This document shows positions 16,246-21,901 of a stretch of 21,901 nt of DNA, piece after piece. The translations under genes were made by a program, and so were the position numbers. Position 1 is the stretch's first letter; each line of letters begins with the position of its first letter. Below the pieces are notes generated by a model, which was not told where the DNA came from, ran no database searches, and saw only the letters and a list, made by a program, of their open reading frames with translations. The stretch comes from Dehalococcoidales bacterium (GTDB lineage Bacteria > Chloroflexota > Dehalococcoidia > E44-bin15): positions 1-21,901 of the forward strand of contig JAUWZB010000002.1 in NCBI GenBank assembly GCA_030615555.1, given 5' to 3'.

Positions 16246-16302
16246 CCCTCTTTCGCCTCGGCGGGTAAATATTAAGCCCTGAAGGCACCCGCTGTCTATG
16301 GC
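16228..16302 (-). ncRNA. ribosomal L10 leader (autoregulatory 5' UTR of rplJL)
   Basis: The minus-strand sequence upstream of rplJ matches the known L10 leader class. A closing stem pairs GCCATAGAC with GTCTATGGC (16302-16294 and 16236-16228). Inside are the conserved AGCGGGTGCC, GGGCTTAATATT and ACCCGCCGAGGCG blocks, where GCGGGT can pair with ACCCGC. In other bacteria the L10(L12)4 complex binds this RNA and represses rplJL. A -10-like TAAAAT (16325-16320) at the end of the upstream DUF2892 gene would start a transcript just before the leader, though its -35 is poor. Confidence 0.85.
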
Positions 16303-16317
16303 ACTTCGGCACGCACG

Positions 16318-16521
16318 CTATTTTATTGTTGAAAAGTGAAATACGGTATCCAGCAAACAGTATCCTGTTGCTGCATTCAGCACTATCATTGCTCCAATAA
16401 CCGCCAGCACAATCCCCCCTGCTGCCCCGTCACCCGCGTCAAGAAGGAGAAAGGCGAGAATCAGTGCCACCGCTCCCAAGATTAACCGCACAACTCGGTC
16501 AACGGTCCCTACGTTCTGCAT
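16318..16521 (-). CDS. small DUF2892 (YgaP-like) membrane protein
   Basis: A 67-residue protein beginning MQNVGTVDRVVRLILGAVAL, the usual start of DUF2892 proteins. Two hydrophobic segments (about residues 12-26 and 33-50) suggest two membrane passes, ending in the ATGYCLLDTVF segment that corresponds to the family's GxCP-like region. DUF2892 occurs alone or fused to rhodanese domains; its function is not known. It lies 17 bp after rplA on the same strand and just before the L10 leader, so it is embedded in the ribosomal operon, an unusual place. The ATG at 16521 has GATGAGGT close upstream. Confidence 0.8.
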   Translation of the reverse strand: MQNVGTVDRVVRLILGAVALILAFLLLDAGDGAAGGIVLAVIGAMIVLNAATGYCLLDTVFHFSTIK

Positions 16522-16538
16522 ACCTCATCTCACTTCTA

Positions 16539-17252
16539 TTATGGAGCGCGCAGCTCCATGGTTGGCTTCAGGTCAAGCTTGATCCCCGGCCCCATCGATG
16601 TGCTCAGCGTGGCGCTCCTTACATACTGACCCTTAGCGCCGCTGGGCTTAGCCCTCATCACGGTCTCGATCAGGGTTGCCAGGTTCTCCAGCAACTTATC
16701 GTTCTCGAAGCTCAGCTTGCCCACGGGGAGGTGGATGACCGCCGTCTTATCCATCCTGAAATCGACCCGCCCCTTTTGGGAATCGCTGATCGCCCGAGGC
16801 AGGTCCTGGGAGGGCACGATGGTCCCCGATTTTGGATTGGGCATCAGCCCCCGCCGCCCCAGGACCTTGCCCAGCTTGGAGACCTTGCCCATGACATCGG
16901 GGGTGGCGATGGCGACATCGAAATCGAGCCACCCATCCTCGATCCGCTTCACCAGATCATCGCAGCCCACATGCTCCGCCCCCGCCTCCTCGGCGATCCT
17001 CACCCCCTCGCCCTGGGTGAACACGAGCACGCTAACATTCTTGCCCAGCCCATGAGGGAGGCTGGCGACCCCTCTCACCTGCTGGTCGGCATGGCGGCTG
17101 TCGAGACCCATATGGAGGTGAAGCTCCACCGTTTCATCGAAATTGGCATAGGCTGCCTGCTTTGCCAGCGCGATGGCCTCTTTGGGGTCATACTCCCTGG
17201 TGCGCTCCACCAGCTGGGCAGCCTCCTGATACCGCTTGCCATGTTGGGCCAT
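16539..17252 (-). CDS. rplA: 50S ribosomal protein L1
   Basis: A 237-residue L1 of normal length, forming the L1 stalk near the E site and, in other bacteria, acting as a translational repressor of its own rplKA message. Family segments are clear: KRYQEAAQLVERTREYDPKEAIALAK at the start, HMGLDSRHADQQVRG, LGRRGLMPNPKSGT in the middle, and the C-terminal KPSGAKGQYVRSATLSTSMGPGIK. The ATG at 17252 overlaps the rplK stop as TAATG, with GAGGTGG upstream, so the two are translationally coupled. Confidence 0.97.
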   Translation of the reverse strand: MAQHGKRYQEAAQLVERTREYDPKEAIALAKQAAYANFDETVELHLHMGLDSRHADQQVRGVASLPHGLGKNVSVLVFTQGEGVRIAEEAGAEHVGCDDLVKRIEDGWLDFDVAIATPDVMGKVSKLGKVLGRRGLMPNPKSGTIVPSQDLPRAISDSQKGRVDFRMDKTAVIHLPVGKLSFENDKLLENLATLIETVMRAKPSGAKGQYVRSATLSTSMGPGIKLDLKPTMELRAP

Positions 17253-17674
17253 TATTCCACCTCGATCCCCATGCTTCTTGCCGTGCCCTCGATCATCCGC
17301 ATCGCCCCCTCCATGTCGGCGGCATTGAGATCCCTCATTTTAAGCGTGGCGATCTCCTGGAGCTTTTCCCTGGAGAGCGAGCCGATTTTTTCCATATTCG
17401 GCATGCCGCTCCCCTTCTCCACATTGAGCGCTCGCCGCAACAGGTCGGCGACGGGCGGGGTCTTGAGAACAAAGGTAAAAGAGCGATCCTCATATATGGT
17501 GATCTCCGCAGGGACGATGGCGCCTGCCTGGGAGGCGGTGCGCTCGTTATACTCCTTGCAGAAAGCCATGATGTTACAGCCATACTGCCCCAGAATGGGA
17601 CCCACTGGAGGGGCCGGGCTTGCCTGCCCCGCGGGGAGCTGGAGTTTTATCACCGTCTTGATCTTTTTGGCCAA
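17252..17674 (-). CDS. rplK: 50S ribosomal protein L11
   Basis: A 140-residue L11 of normal length. It contains the N-terminal KLQLPAGQASPAPPVGPILGQ proline-rich thiostrepton-site region, the linker TFVLKTPP, and the C-terminal rRNA-binding domain ending in MRMIEGTARSMGIEVE. L11 binds the GTPase-associated centre of 23S rRNA. The start is TTG at 17674, giving M-AKKIKTVIKLQLP, with GAGGG about seven bases upstream; no ATG is available nearby. It lies 31 bp downstream of nusG, consistent with a nusG-rplK-rplA transcript. Confidence 0.97.
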   Translation of the reverse strand: MAKKIKTVIKLQLPAGQASPAPPVGPILGQYGCNIMAFCKEYNERTASQAGAIVPAEITIYEDRSFTFVLKTPPVADLLRRALNVEKGSGMPNMEKIGSLSREKLQEIATLKMRDLNAADMEGAMRMIEGTARSMGIEVE

Positions 17675-17705
17675 TCCTATCCCTCAACGAAAGGTATTCG
17701 TGGTT

Positions 17706-18239
17706 TTACAGCCTCTCCACCTGAAGGAAGTCAAGCTCTACCGGCGTCTCCCGCCCGAAGAAGGAGACGAGTACCCTTACCTTGCCCTTCTCTGTATTGA
17801 TTCCATCGACCACCCCGATGAAATCGATAAAGGGGCCATCGACCACCCGCACGCTCTCCCCTTGGTGGAAACCAACCTTGACGCGCGGCGTCTCTGCCCT
17901 CATCTGGTTGAAGATGGCGTTGACCTCTTCCTCATTCAGGGGGACGGGCTTGGCACCGGAGCCCACAAAGCCGGTGACCCCTGGAGTATTGCGCACCACA
18001 TTCCAGCTCTCGTCGTCCATCTTCATCTCCACGAGGATGTAGCCGGGGAAGACCTTTTTGGCTACGGTTCTTTTTTGCCCATCCTTGATCTCGATCTCAT
18101 TCTCGGTGGGGATGACCACCTGAAAGATCTTGTCCTGGGCATCCATAGACCTAATGCGGTGCTCCAAGTTGGTCTGAACCCGTTGCTCGTATCCGGAGTA
18201 GGTATGAATTACATACCATCTCCGCTCATCCTCTGCCAT
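17706..18239 (-). CDS. nusG: transcription termination/antitermination protein NusG
   Basis: A 177-residue NusG. It has the N-terminal RNA polymerase-binding domain (RRWYVIHTYSGYEQRVQTNL, then KKVFPGYILVEMKMDDESW and NTPGVTGFVG), a linker, and a C-terminal KOW domain (GESVRVVDGPFIDFIGVVDGI, with VSFFGRETPVELDFLQVE). It links RNA polymerase with Rho or with the ribosome. The ATG at 18239 is preceded by GGGGGAG. It is separated from secE by 151 bp containing a terminator-like hairpin, so the secE-nusG link may be regulated rather than simple read-through. Confidence 0.97.
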   Translation of the reverse strand: MAEDERRWYVIHTYSGYEQRVQTNLEHRIRSMDAQDKIFQVVIPTENEIEIKDGQKRTVAKKVFPGYILVEMKMDDESWNVVRNTPGVTGFVGSGAKPVPLNEEEVNAIFNQMRAETPRVKVGFHQGESVRVVDGPFIDFIGVVDGINTEKGKVRVLVSFFGRETPVELDFLQVERL

Positions 18240-18291
18240 CTCTCCCCCTTTTCGCCCTTAACCCACGCTCTTTTTGAACAATCGCCTTGAA

Positions 18292-18321
18292 ATTAGAGGT
18301 CGGCTTTTTGTAACGGAGCAA
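18292..18321 (-). promoter_or_regulatory. possible promoter for nusG
   Basis: TCTAAT (18297-18292, 5/6 to consensus) lies 18 bp after TTGCTC (18321-18316, 3/6). It is placed after the terminator-like hairpin and before nusG, where an internal promoter would be useful. The -35 is weak, so this is tentative. Confidence 0.3.
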
Positions 18322-18348
18322 CGAGAACGAAAAAGTTGGGCAAAAGGA

Positions 18349-18367
18349 AAACCCCTCACCGGGGTTT
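18349..18367 (-). terminator. terminator-like hairpin between secE and nusG
   Basis: On the minus strand AAACCCC (18367-18361) pairs with GGGGTTT (18355-18349) around a 5-nt loop and is followed by TCCTTTTG. It starts 23 bp after the secE stop. The stem is short but GC-centred; the T run is interrupted, so termination would probably be partial. Confidence 0.5.
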
Positions 18368-18390
18368 CTGACCCGCTTCTCCTCGCTTCC

Positions 18391-18615
18391 TTATCCTCCT
18401 AAACTGGTTAACCACTCCATAAACCTAGTGAAACCATAATCGGTGACCCCGAGAAAAAGCCCTATCGCACCGGCGATGATGAGCACCATTATGGTGAGCC
18501 GCCTTGCTTCCTCTCTGGTAGGCCAGACCACCTTCTTGAGCTCGGAGATGATCTCACCGATATAGCTGCGAACCCTGGGGATAAGCGGTCTTCCCGCCAT
18601 AGCCTGCCTTCTCAT
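18391..18615 (-). CDS. secE: preprotein translocase subunit SecE
   Basis: A 74-residue short-form SecE, the essential small subunit of the SecYEG protein-export channel. The conserved cytoplasmic amphipathic helix and hinge (YIGEIISELKKVVWPTREEARRLT, about residues 18-41) are followed by a single membrane segment (about 41-60). The ATG at 18615 is one base after the rpmG stop; the second Met (residue 6) is an alternative. Placement between rpmG and nusG is the common bacterial arrangement. Confidence 0.95.
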   Translation of the reverse strand: MRRQAMAGRPLIPRVRSYIGEIISELKKVVWPTREEARRLTIMVLIIAGAIGLFLGVTDYGFTRFMEWLTSLGG

Positions 18616-18616
18616 C

Positions 18617-18784
18617 CTACCGCACCTCTCGATAGAGCCTGTGGGTGTGACAGCGAGGGCAATACTTCCTGCGCTCCAGCCGCTCCGGGTCGTTCTTTCT
18701 ATTCTTGGTGGTGGTATATGTTCTATCCTTGCACTCGGTGCACGCGAGATGAATGATAATCCTGGAGCTTCCTTTCTTCGCCAA
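18617..18784 (-). CDS. rpmG: 50S ribosomal protein L33
   Basis: A 55-residue L33 read from a TTG start at 18784 (M-AKKGSSRIIIHLACTEC). It fits the family throughout: the zinc-ribbon pairs C15/C18 (CTEC) and C42/C45 (CPRC), and RTYTTTKNRKNDPERLERRKY between them. The four-Cys form indicates the zinc-binding version. AGGGGA about six bases upstream supports the TTG; the ATG at 18791 is out of frame. It begins 10 bp after the tuf stop and ends one base before secE, so the three are tightly coupled. Confidence 0.94.
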   Translation of the reverse strand: MAKKGSSRIIIHLACTECKDRTYTTTKNRKNDPERLERRKYCPRCHTHRLYREVR

Positions 18785-18794
18785 TCGACATCCC

Positions 18795-19997
18795 CTAATC
18801 CAGGGTCTTGGTGATCACGCCAGCCCCTACGGTCCTGCCGCCCTCCCTGATGGCAAACCTCAGCCCCTCCTCCATAGCCACGGGCTCGATGAGCTTCACC
18901 TTCATCCTGATGTTATCGCCGGGCATCACCATCTCTACCCCCTCGGGCAACTGGATGCTCCCGGTGACATCGGTGGTTCTGATGAAGAACTGGGGCTTGT
19001 AGCCGCTGAAGAAGGGGGTATGTCTGCCTCCTTCCTCCTTGGTGAGGACATATACCTCAGCCTCGGCATCGGTGTGTGGCTTAATCGACCCCTTAGCCGC
19101 CAGTACCATGCCCCGCAGCACATCTTCCCTTTCCATCCCTCTGAGCAGGCAACCGATAGCATCCCCAGGCTCCCCATCACTCAGGATTTTGTGGAACATC
19201 TCAACGCTGGTGACCACAGTCTTCTGTGTCTCCCTTAGCCCTACGATGTCCACCTCAGCCCCGGGCTTGATCACGCCGCGCTCCACGCGGCCCGTGGCCA
19301 CCGTCCCTCGCCCCTTAATGCTGAAGACGTCCTCGACGGGCATCAGGAAGGGCTTCTCCTTGTCGCGCACCGGGGTTGGGATGTAGTCATCTACAGCATC
19401 CAATAGCTGCCAGATGGGACCACACCACTGACACTCCCGCTTGCCACAGCCACACTCCCCAGCCTTGAGGGCACTCACCCTAATAATGGGGATCTCCCCG
19501 CCCGGGAAGCCGTATTTGGGGAACAACTCCTCCCGTAGCTCAAGCTCGGTTACCTCCAATAGCTCCTCGTCATCCACCAGGTCCACCTTGTTCAGGCAGG
19601 CCACGATAAAGGGCACCTCTACTTGACGCGCCAGCAGGAGGTGCTCCCTGGTCTGAGGCATCACCCCATCATCGGCAGCAATCACCAGTATGGCACCATC
19701 CATCTGCGCTGCCCCGGTGATCATGTTCTTGATATAGTCAGCATGGCCGGGGCAATCGACGTGCGCGTAGTGGCGCTTCTCCGTCTCATACTCGATATGA
19801 GCGATGGCGATGGTGAGTCCCCTGGCCTTCTCCTCGGGGGCGTTATCGATGGAGTCGAAGGAGCGATACTGGGTGGAGCCCACCTGGGATAGCACCTTGG
19901 TCATCGCCGATGTCAGCGTGGTCTTGCCATGGTCCACATGCCCGATGGTGCCCACATTAACATGGGGCTTTGTTCTCTCAAAGACTTTCTTCGCCAT
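18795..19997 (-). CDS. tuf: translation elongation factor EF-Tu
   Basis: A complete 400-residue EF-Tu, which delivers aminoacyl-tRNA to the ribosome. The GTPase motifs are G1 GHVDHGKT (19-26), G3 DCPGH (81-85) and G4 NKVD (136-139). Domains 2 and 3 follow, with GRGTVATGRVERG and the C-terminal FAIREGGRTVGAGVIT. Two details stand out. Switch I reads RGLTIAIAH where enterobacterial EF-Tu has RGITINT. Between G5 and domain 2 a Cys-rich stretch, C182-x-C184-x4-C189-x2-C192, could bind a metal. The ATG at 19997 has GAGGAGGG upstream. A tRNA-Thr ends 17 bp before it, the classic tRNA-tufB arrangement. Confidence 0.98.
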   Translation of the reverse strand: MAKKVFERTKPHVNVGTIGHVDHGKTTLTSAMTKVLSQVGSTQYRSFDSIDNAPEEKARGLTIAIAHIEYETEKRHYAHVDCPGHADYIKNMITGAAQMDGAILVIAADDGVMPQTREHLLLARQVEVPFIVACLNKVDLVDDEELLEVTELELREELFPKYGFPGGEIPIIRVSALKAGECGCGKRECQWCGPIWQLLDAVDDYIPTPVRDKEKPFLMPVEDVFSIKGRGTVATGRVERGVIKPGAEVDIVGLRETQKTVVTSVEMFHKILSDGEPGDAIGCLLRGMEREDVLRGMVLAAKGSIKPHTDAEAEVYVLTKEEGGRHTPFFSGYKPQFFIRTTDVTGSIQLPEGVEMVMPGDNIRMKVKLIEPVAMEEGLRFAIREGGRTVGAGVITKTLD

Positions 19998-20014
19998 TTT
20001 CCCTCCTCACTTAA

Positions 20015-20085
20015 GCCCACAGCCAGATTTGAACTGGCGACCCCGTTCTTACCAAGAACGTGCTCTACCACTGAGCTATGTGGGC
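20015..20085 (-). tRNA. tRNA-Thr (anticodon GGU)
   Basis: A 71-nt cloverleaf on the minus strand: acceptor GCCCACA/TGTGGGC, D-stem GCTC/GAGC, anticodon stem CGTTC/GAACG with loop TTGGTAA (anticodon GGT), and T-arm GCCAG-TTCAAAT-CTGGC. CCA is not encoded. It lies 17 bp upstream of tuf and is probably co-transcribed with it. Confidence 0.95.
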
Positions 20086-20187
20086 CTTTTTCGAATTTTC
20101 GTCCTATTCGATATGCTTTACTACTTGGAAGCTCGCTTTACAGAGCATTGCCCCTTCTTATGTTGCCGCCGAAAAGGGCGAAAAAGT

Positions 20188-20269
20188 GGCGGGGGTAGGA
20201 TTCGAACCTACGAAGCCTCTCAGCGGCAGATTTACAGTCTGCTGGTATTAGCCACTCACCCACCCCGCC
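20188..20269 (-). tRNA. tRNA-Tyr (anticodon GUA)
   Basis: An 82-nt class II tRNA on the minus strand: acceptor GGCGGGG/CCCCGCC, anticodon stem GCAGA/TCTGC with loop CTGTAAA (anticodon GTA), a long variable arm CGCTGAGAGGCTTC, and T-arm GTAGG-TTCGAAT-CCTAC. CCA is not encoded. Confidence 0.95.
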
Positions 20270-20294
20270 CTTCTTATACCCCTCGCCTTACACA

Positions 20295-20365
20295 GCCCGA
20301 GAGCGGATTCGAACCGCTACCCTACCGATTACAAGTCGGTTGCGCTACCGTTGCGCCACTCGGGC
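20295..20365 (-). tRNA. tRNA-Thr (anticodon UGU)
   Basis: A 71-nt cloverleaf on the minus strand: acceptor GCCCGAG/CTCGGGC, D-stem GCGC/GCGC, anticodon stem ACCGA/TCGGT with loop CTTGTAA (anticodon TGT), and T-arm AGCGG-TTCGAAT-CCGCT. It is first in the tRNA-tuf transcript. The 5' flanks of both tRNA-Thr genes share TTCGAAAAAG. Confidence 0.95.
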
Positions 20366-20460
20366 TTTTTCGAACTATGCGAATTAAAGGCTATTTTAGG
20401 TGCTCTGGGTTTATGCTATCGATAGCTATTATTAAGCAGAGCCTTCTAAAGCTTTGTATT

Positions 20461-20489
20461 AAGTTATCATCTTTCGTTACCATTGTCAA
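20461..20489 (-). promoter_or_regulatory. possible promoter for the tRNA-tuf operon
   Basis: A perfect TTGACA (20489-20484) has TAACTT (20466-20461) 17 bp downstream, about 95 bp before tRNA-Thr(UGU). The -35 and spacing are ideal but the -10 is poor (3/6). The surrounding sequence is AT-rich and no better pair was found. Confidence 0.4.
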
Positions 20490-20567
20490 TATGGGTTGCC
20501 CCCGGCGCACCCCCTTATCACGCTCAGATAGATCGGTGACACTCGGGATCGTGGATTTCGCTTCACT

Positions 20568-20789
20568 TGTCATTGCGACCCCGATTTTAGGCCGAAGTGG
20601 CGGCCGACCTGTCGGCCTCGGGGAAGGCAATCCCGGGTGAGGGAATAAGTTCTCCCTCCCCTGGCGGGAGGGAGTTAGAGGGAGGGGGATTTCACCTCCA
20701 CCCTCACCCTAGCCCTCTCCCTTCAAGGGAGAGGGAACAAGGGGGGACTACGAGATTTCCCGATTTATCGGGGTTCACTCGCAATGACA
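20568..20789. repeat. nested palindromic repeat (REP/MITE-like, about 222 bp)
   Basis: The ends are inverted copies TGTCATTGCGA (20568-20578) and TCGCAATGACA (20779-20789). A second inverted pair lies just inside: ACCCCGAT (20578-20585) and ATCGGGGT (20767-20774). Within are three hairpins: GGCCGA/TCGGCC (20602-20617), CTCCCTCCC/GGGAGGGAG (20652-20674) and CCCTCTCCC/GGGAGAGGG (20713-20735). The last two belong to two opposed copies of a pyrimidine-rich unit. There is no coding capacity, so any mobility would depend on a transposase elsewhere. ATTGCGA-bounded palindromes and CCCTCTCCC-type units recur in many bacterial genomes. Confidence 0.7.
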
Positions 20790-20861
20790 GCACGGAGTGC
20801 TACCGAGAAAATCACGGAGGGGAAGTGATGTGTCACTAATCATATGAACGAGTACACCCCC

Positions 20862-20890
20862 TTATCAAAAAGTCCCCCGTTTGGTATACT
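20862..20890 (+). promoter_or_regulatory. promoter for purA
   Basis: TTATCA (20862-20867, 4/6) and TATACT (20885-20890, 5/6) are 17 bp apart. The predicted start near 20897 leaves a leader of about 80 nt ending with AAGGAGG (20961-20967), eight bases before the ATG. No riboswitch fold was recognised in the leader. Confidence 0.55.
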
Positions 20891-20975
20891 GCGGGGTGGA
20901 TGGGCGTGGTGGGGAGCTCAGAAAAGGACAAAAATAGCAGAACTCACCTGGTATCGGGGTAAGGAGGAGAATCGC

Positions 20976-21901
20976 ATGCCGGTAATCGCTGTTATTGGGG
21001 CGCAATGGGGAGACGAGGGGAAGGGAAAGATCGTGGATCTCCTCGCAGAGAAGGCGAACATGGTGGTGCGTTTCTCCGGGGGGAGCAATGCCGGGCATAC
21101 CGTAGTTAATCCCGATGGCGAGTTCAAGATGCATCTCATTCCCTCGGGCATTTTTCATCGGGAGGTTACCTGCATCATCGGCAACGGTGTGGTCATCGAC
21201 CCCGCCGTGCTCCTCGAGGAGATCGAAGAGCTAAAGAGGCACGATGTGGCGGTGGATAGGCTTTTTGTGAGCGACCGCGCCCAGCTGATCATGCCTTATC
21301 ACCTCCTGCTCGATGCCCTGGAGGAGGAATCACGCGGCAGTGGCGCGCTGGGGACCACAAGAAGGGGGATCGGCCCTGCCTATATGGACAAGGCTGGCCG
21401 GTTGGGGATCCGTACCGGCGACCTCCTGGAAAAGGGTGCCTTTCTTGAGAGACTTCGCCCTGTCCTGGACCAGAAGAACCGCATCCTGACCAGGGTTTAT
21501 GAGGCTCAGCCGCTCGTGCTGGAGGAGATCTATGAAAAGTATTGCCATTATGGTGAGCTTCTGGCCCCCTTCATCAGGGAAACCGATTTGATGGTCAAGG
21601 AGGCCTTGGAAAGGAAAGAAAAGGTTTTGCTGGAGGGGGCGCAGGGAACCATGCTGGATGTTGACTTTGGCACCTATCCCTATGTTACTTCCACCTCCAC
21701 CATGGCTGGGGGCGCTTGCTCCGGATTGGGGCTGAGCCCGATGGAGGTCGATGGGATCATCGGCGTGTTTAAGGCCTACACCACCAGGGTGGGCAGCGGT
21801 CCCATGCCCACGGAGCTCTTGGATGAGACGGGGGAGCTGATTCGGGAGCGTGCCCATGAGCGTGGCACCACCACCGGGCGCCCCCGCCGCTGCGGCTGGT
21901 T
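20976..21901 (+). CDS. purA: adenylosuccinate synthetase, N-terminal part (3' truncated by window)
   Basis: The first 308 residues of PurA, which joins IMP and aspartate with GTP to make adenylosuccinate, the first committed step to AMP. Near the start is GAQWGDEGKGK (residues 8-18) with catalytic base D13, then GGSNAGHTV with catalytic acid H41. TTRRGIGPAY and the LLEGAQGTMLDVDFGTYPYVTSTST block follow. The visible part ends in the GTTTGRPRRCGW segment that normally precedes the C-terminal GTP-binding region. About 120 residues are missing beyond the window edge. The ATG at 20976 has a perfect AAGGAGG eight bases upstream. It is transcribed away from the tRNA-tuf operon with its own promoter. 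Confidence 0.96.
   Translation, partial: MPVIAVIGAQWGDEGKGKIVDLLAEKANMVVRFSGGSNAGHTVVNPDGEFKMHLIPSGIFHREVTCIIGNGVVIDPAVLLEEIEELKRHDVAVDRLFVSDRAQLIMPYHLLLDALEEESRGSGALGTTRRGIGPAYMDKAGRLGIRTGDLLEKGAFLERLRPVLDQKNRILTRVYEAQPLVLEEIYEKYCHYGELLAPFIRETDLMVKEALERKEKVLLEGAQGTMLDVDFGTYPYVTSTSTMAGGACSGLGLSPMEVDGIIGVFKAYTTRVGSGPMPTELLDETGELIRERAHERGTTTGRPRRCGW

Larger units (their letters stand above)
20366..20975. other. 610-bp intergenic region between the tRNA cluster and purA
   Basis: No credible gene was found here. From left to right it holds an AT-rich stretch with a possible minus-strand promoter (20461-20489), a 222-bp nested palindromic repeat (20568-20789), and the purA promoter and leader (from 20862). 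Open frames crossing it run through tRNA genes and the repeat and have no protein-like composition. It separates two divergent transcription units. Confidence 0.7.

Noticed and set aside
16464..18290. A 608-codon plus-strand open frame across nusG, rplK and rplA
   Set aside because: It is antisense to four well-supported genes, has no ribosome site, and its composition is a codon-usage shadow of GC-rich genes.
19804..20640. A 278-codon plus-strand open frame crossing the tuf start and all three tRNAs
   Set aside because: It reads through tRNA genes and a palindromic repeat and shows no protein family pattern.
20641..20735. Possible CRISPR-like repetition in the purine/pyrimidine-rich tract
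   Set aside because: The copies are inverted rather than direct, with no regular spacers, so a REP/MITE-like palindrome fits better.

Overview
The window most resembles an anaerobic, moderately GC-rich bacterium of the Chloroflexota, perhaps a Dehalococcoidia relative. That placement is an inference from overall protein character, a Ni-Fe CO dehydrogenase and the gene order; no search could be run. It combines core information-processing genes (RNA polymerase, ribosomal proteins, EF-Tu, NusG, SecE, tRNAs) with a few metabolic genes and almost no mobile DNA.

Layout. 1-1258 (+): the 3' end of a FAD-dependent dehydrogenase gene and a DUF429 gene. 1259-1443: AT-rich gap with a good sigma-70 type promoter. 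1444-9038 (+): rpoB-rpoC. 9024-9716 (-): larB (nickel-pincer cofactor synthesis), whose 3' end overlaps that of rpoC. 9971-11947 (+): cooS, with its own promoter, divergent from larB. 11948-12118: structured convergent gap. 12119-13558 (-): a short-chain dehydrogenase/epimerase fused to a C-terminal zinc finger, probably with a CTG start. 13629-15034 (-): radC and two tandem paralogous ABM-family genes. 15052-19997 (-): the translation/secretion cluster which, read in the direction of transcription, is tuf, rpmG, secE, nusG, rplK, rplA, a DUF2892 gene, an L10 leader RNA, rplJ, rplL. 20015-20365 (-): tRNA-Thr(GGU), tRNA-Tyr(GUA), tRNA-Thr(UGU). 20366-20975: gap with a nested palindromic repeat of about 222 bp. 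20976-21901 (+): 5' part of purA, cut by the window end.

How it works together. The minus-strand block resembles the enterobacterial thrU-tyrU-glyT-thrT-tufB / secE-nusG / rplKAJL order, except that no tRNA-Gly is present and rpmG sits between tuf and secE. In many bacteria rpoBC follows rplJL. Here rpoBC is about 6 kb from rplL on the opposite strand and has its own promoter, so the ancestral operon appears split, with larB, cooS, the epimerase, radC and the ABM pair between the halves. An L10 leader overlapping an intrinsic terminator precedes rplJ.

Most interesting points: L7/L12 has an approximately 80-residue Glu/Lys-rich N-terminal extension with a well-placed internal start that would give a normal-length L7/L12; a second partial copy of the L10-leader core motif lies between the two ABM genes; the SDR-zinc finger fusion; a larB with no standard start codon at its expected N terminus; and the nested palindromic repeat upstream of purA.
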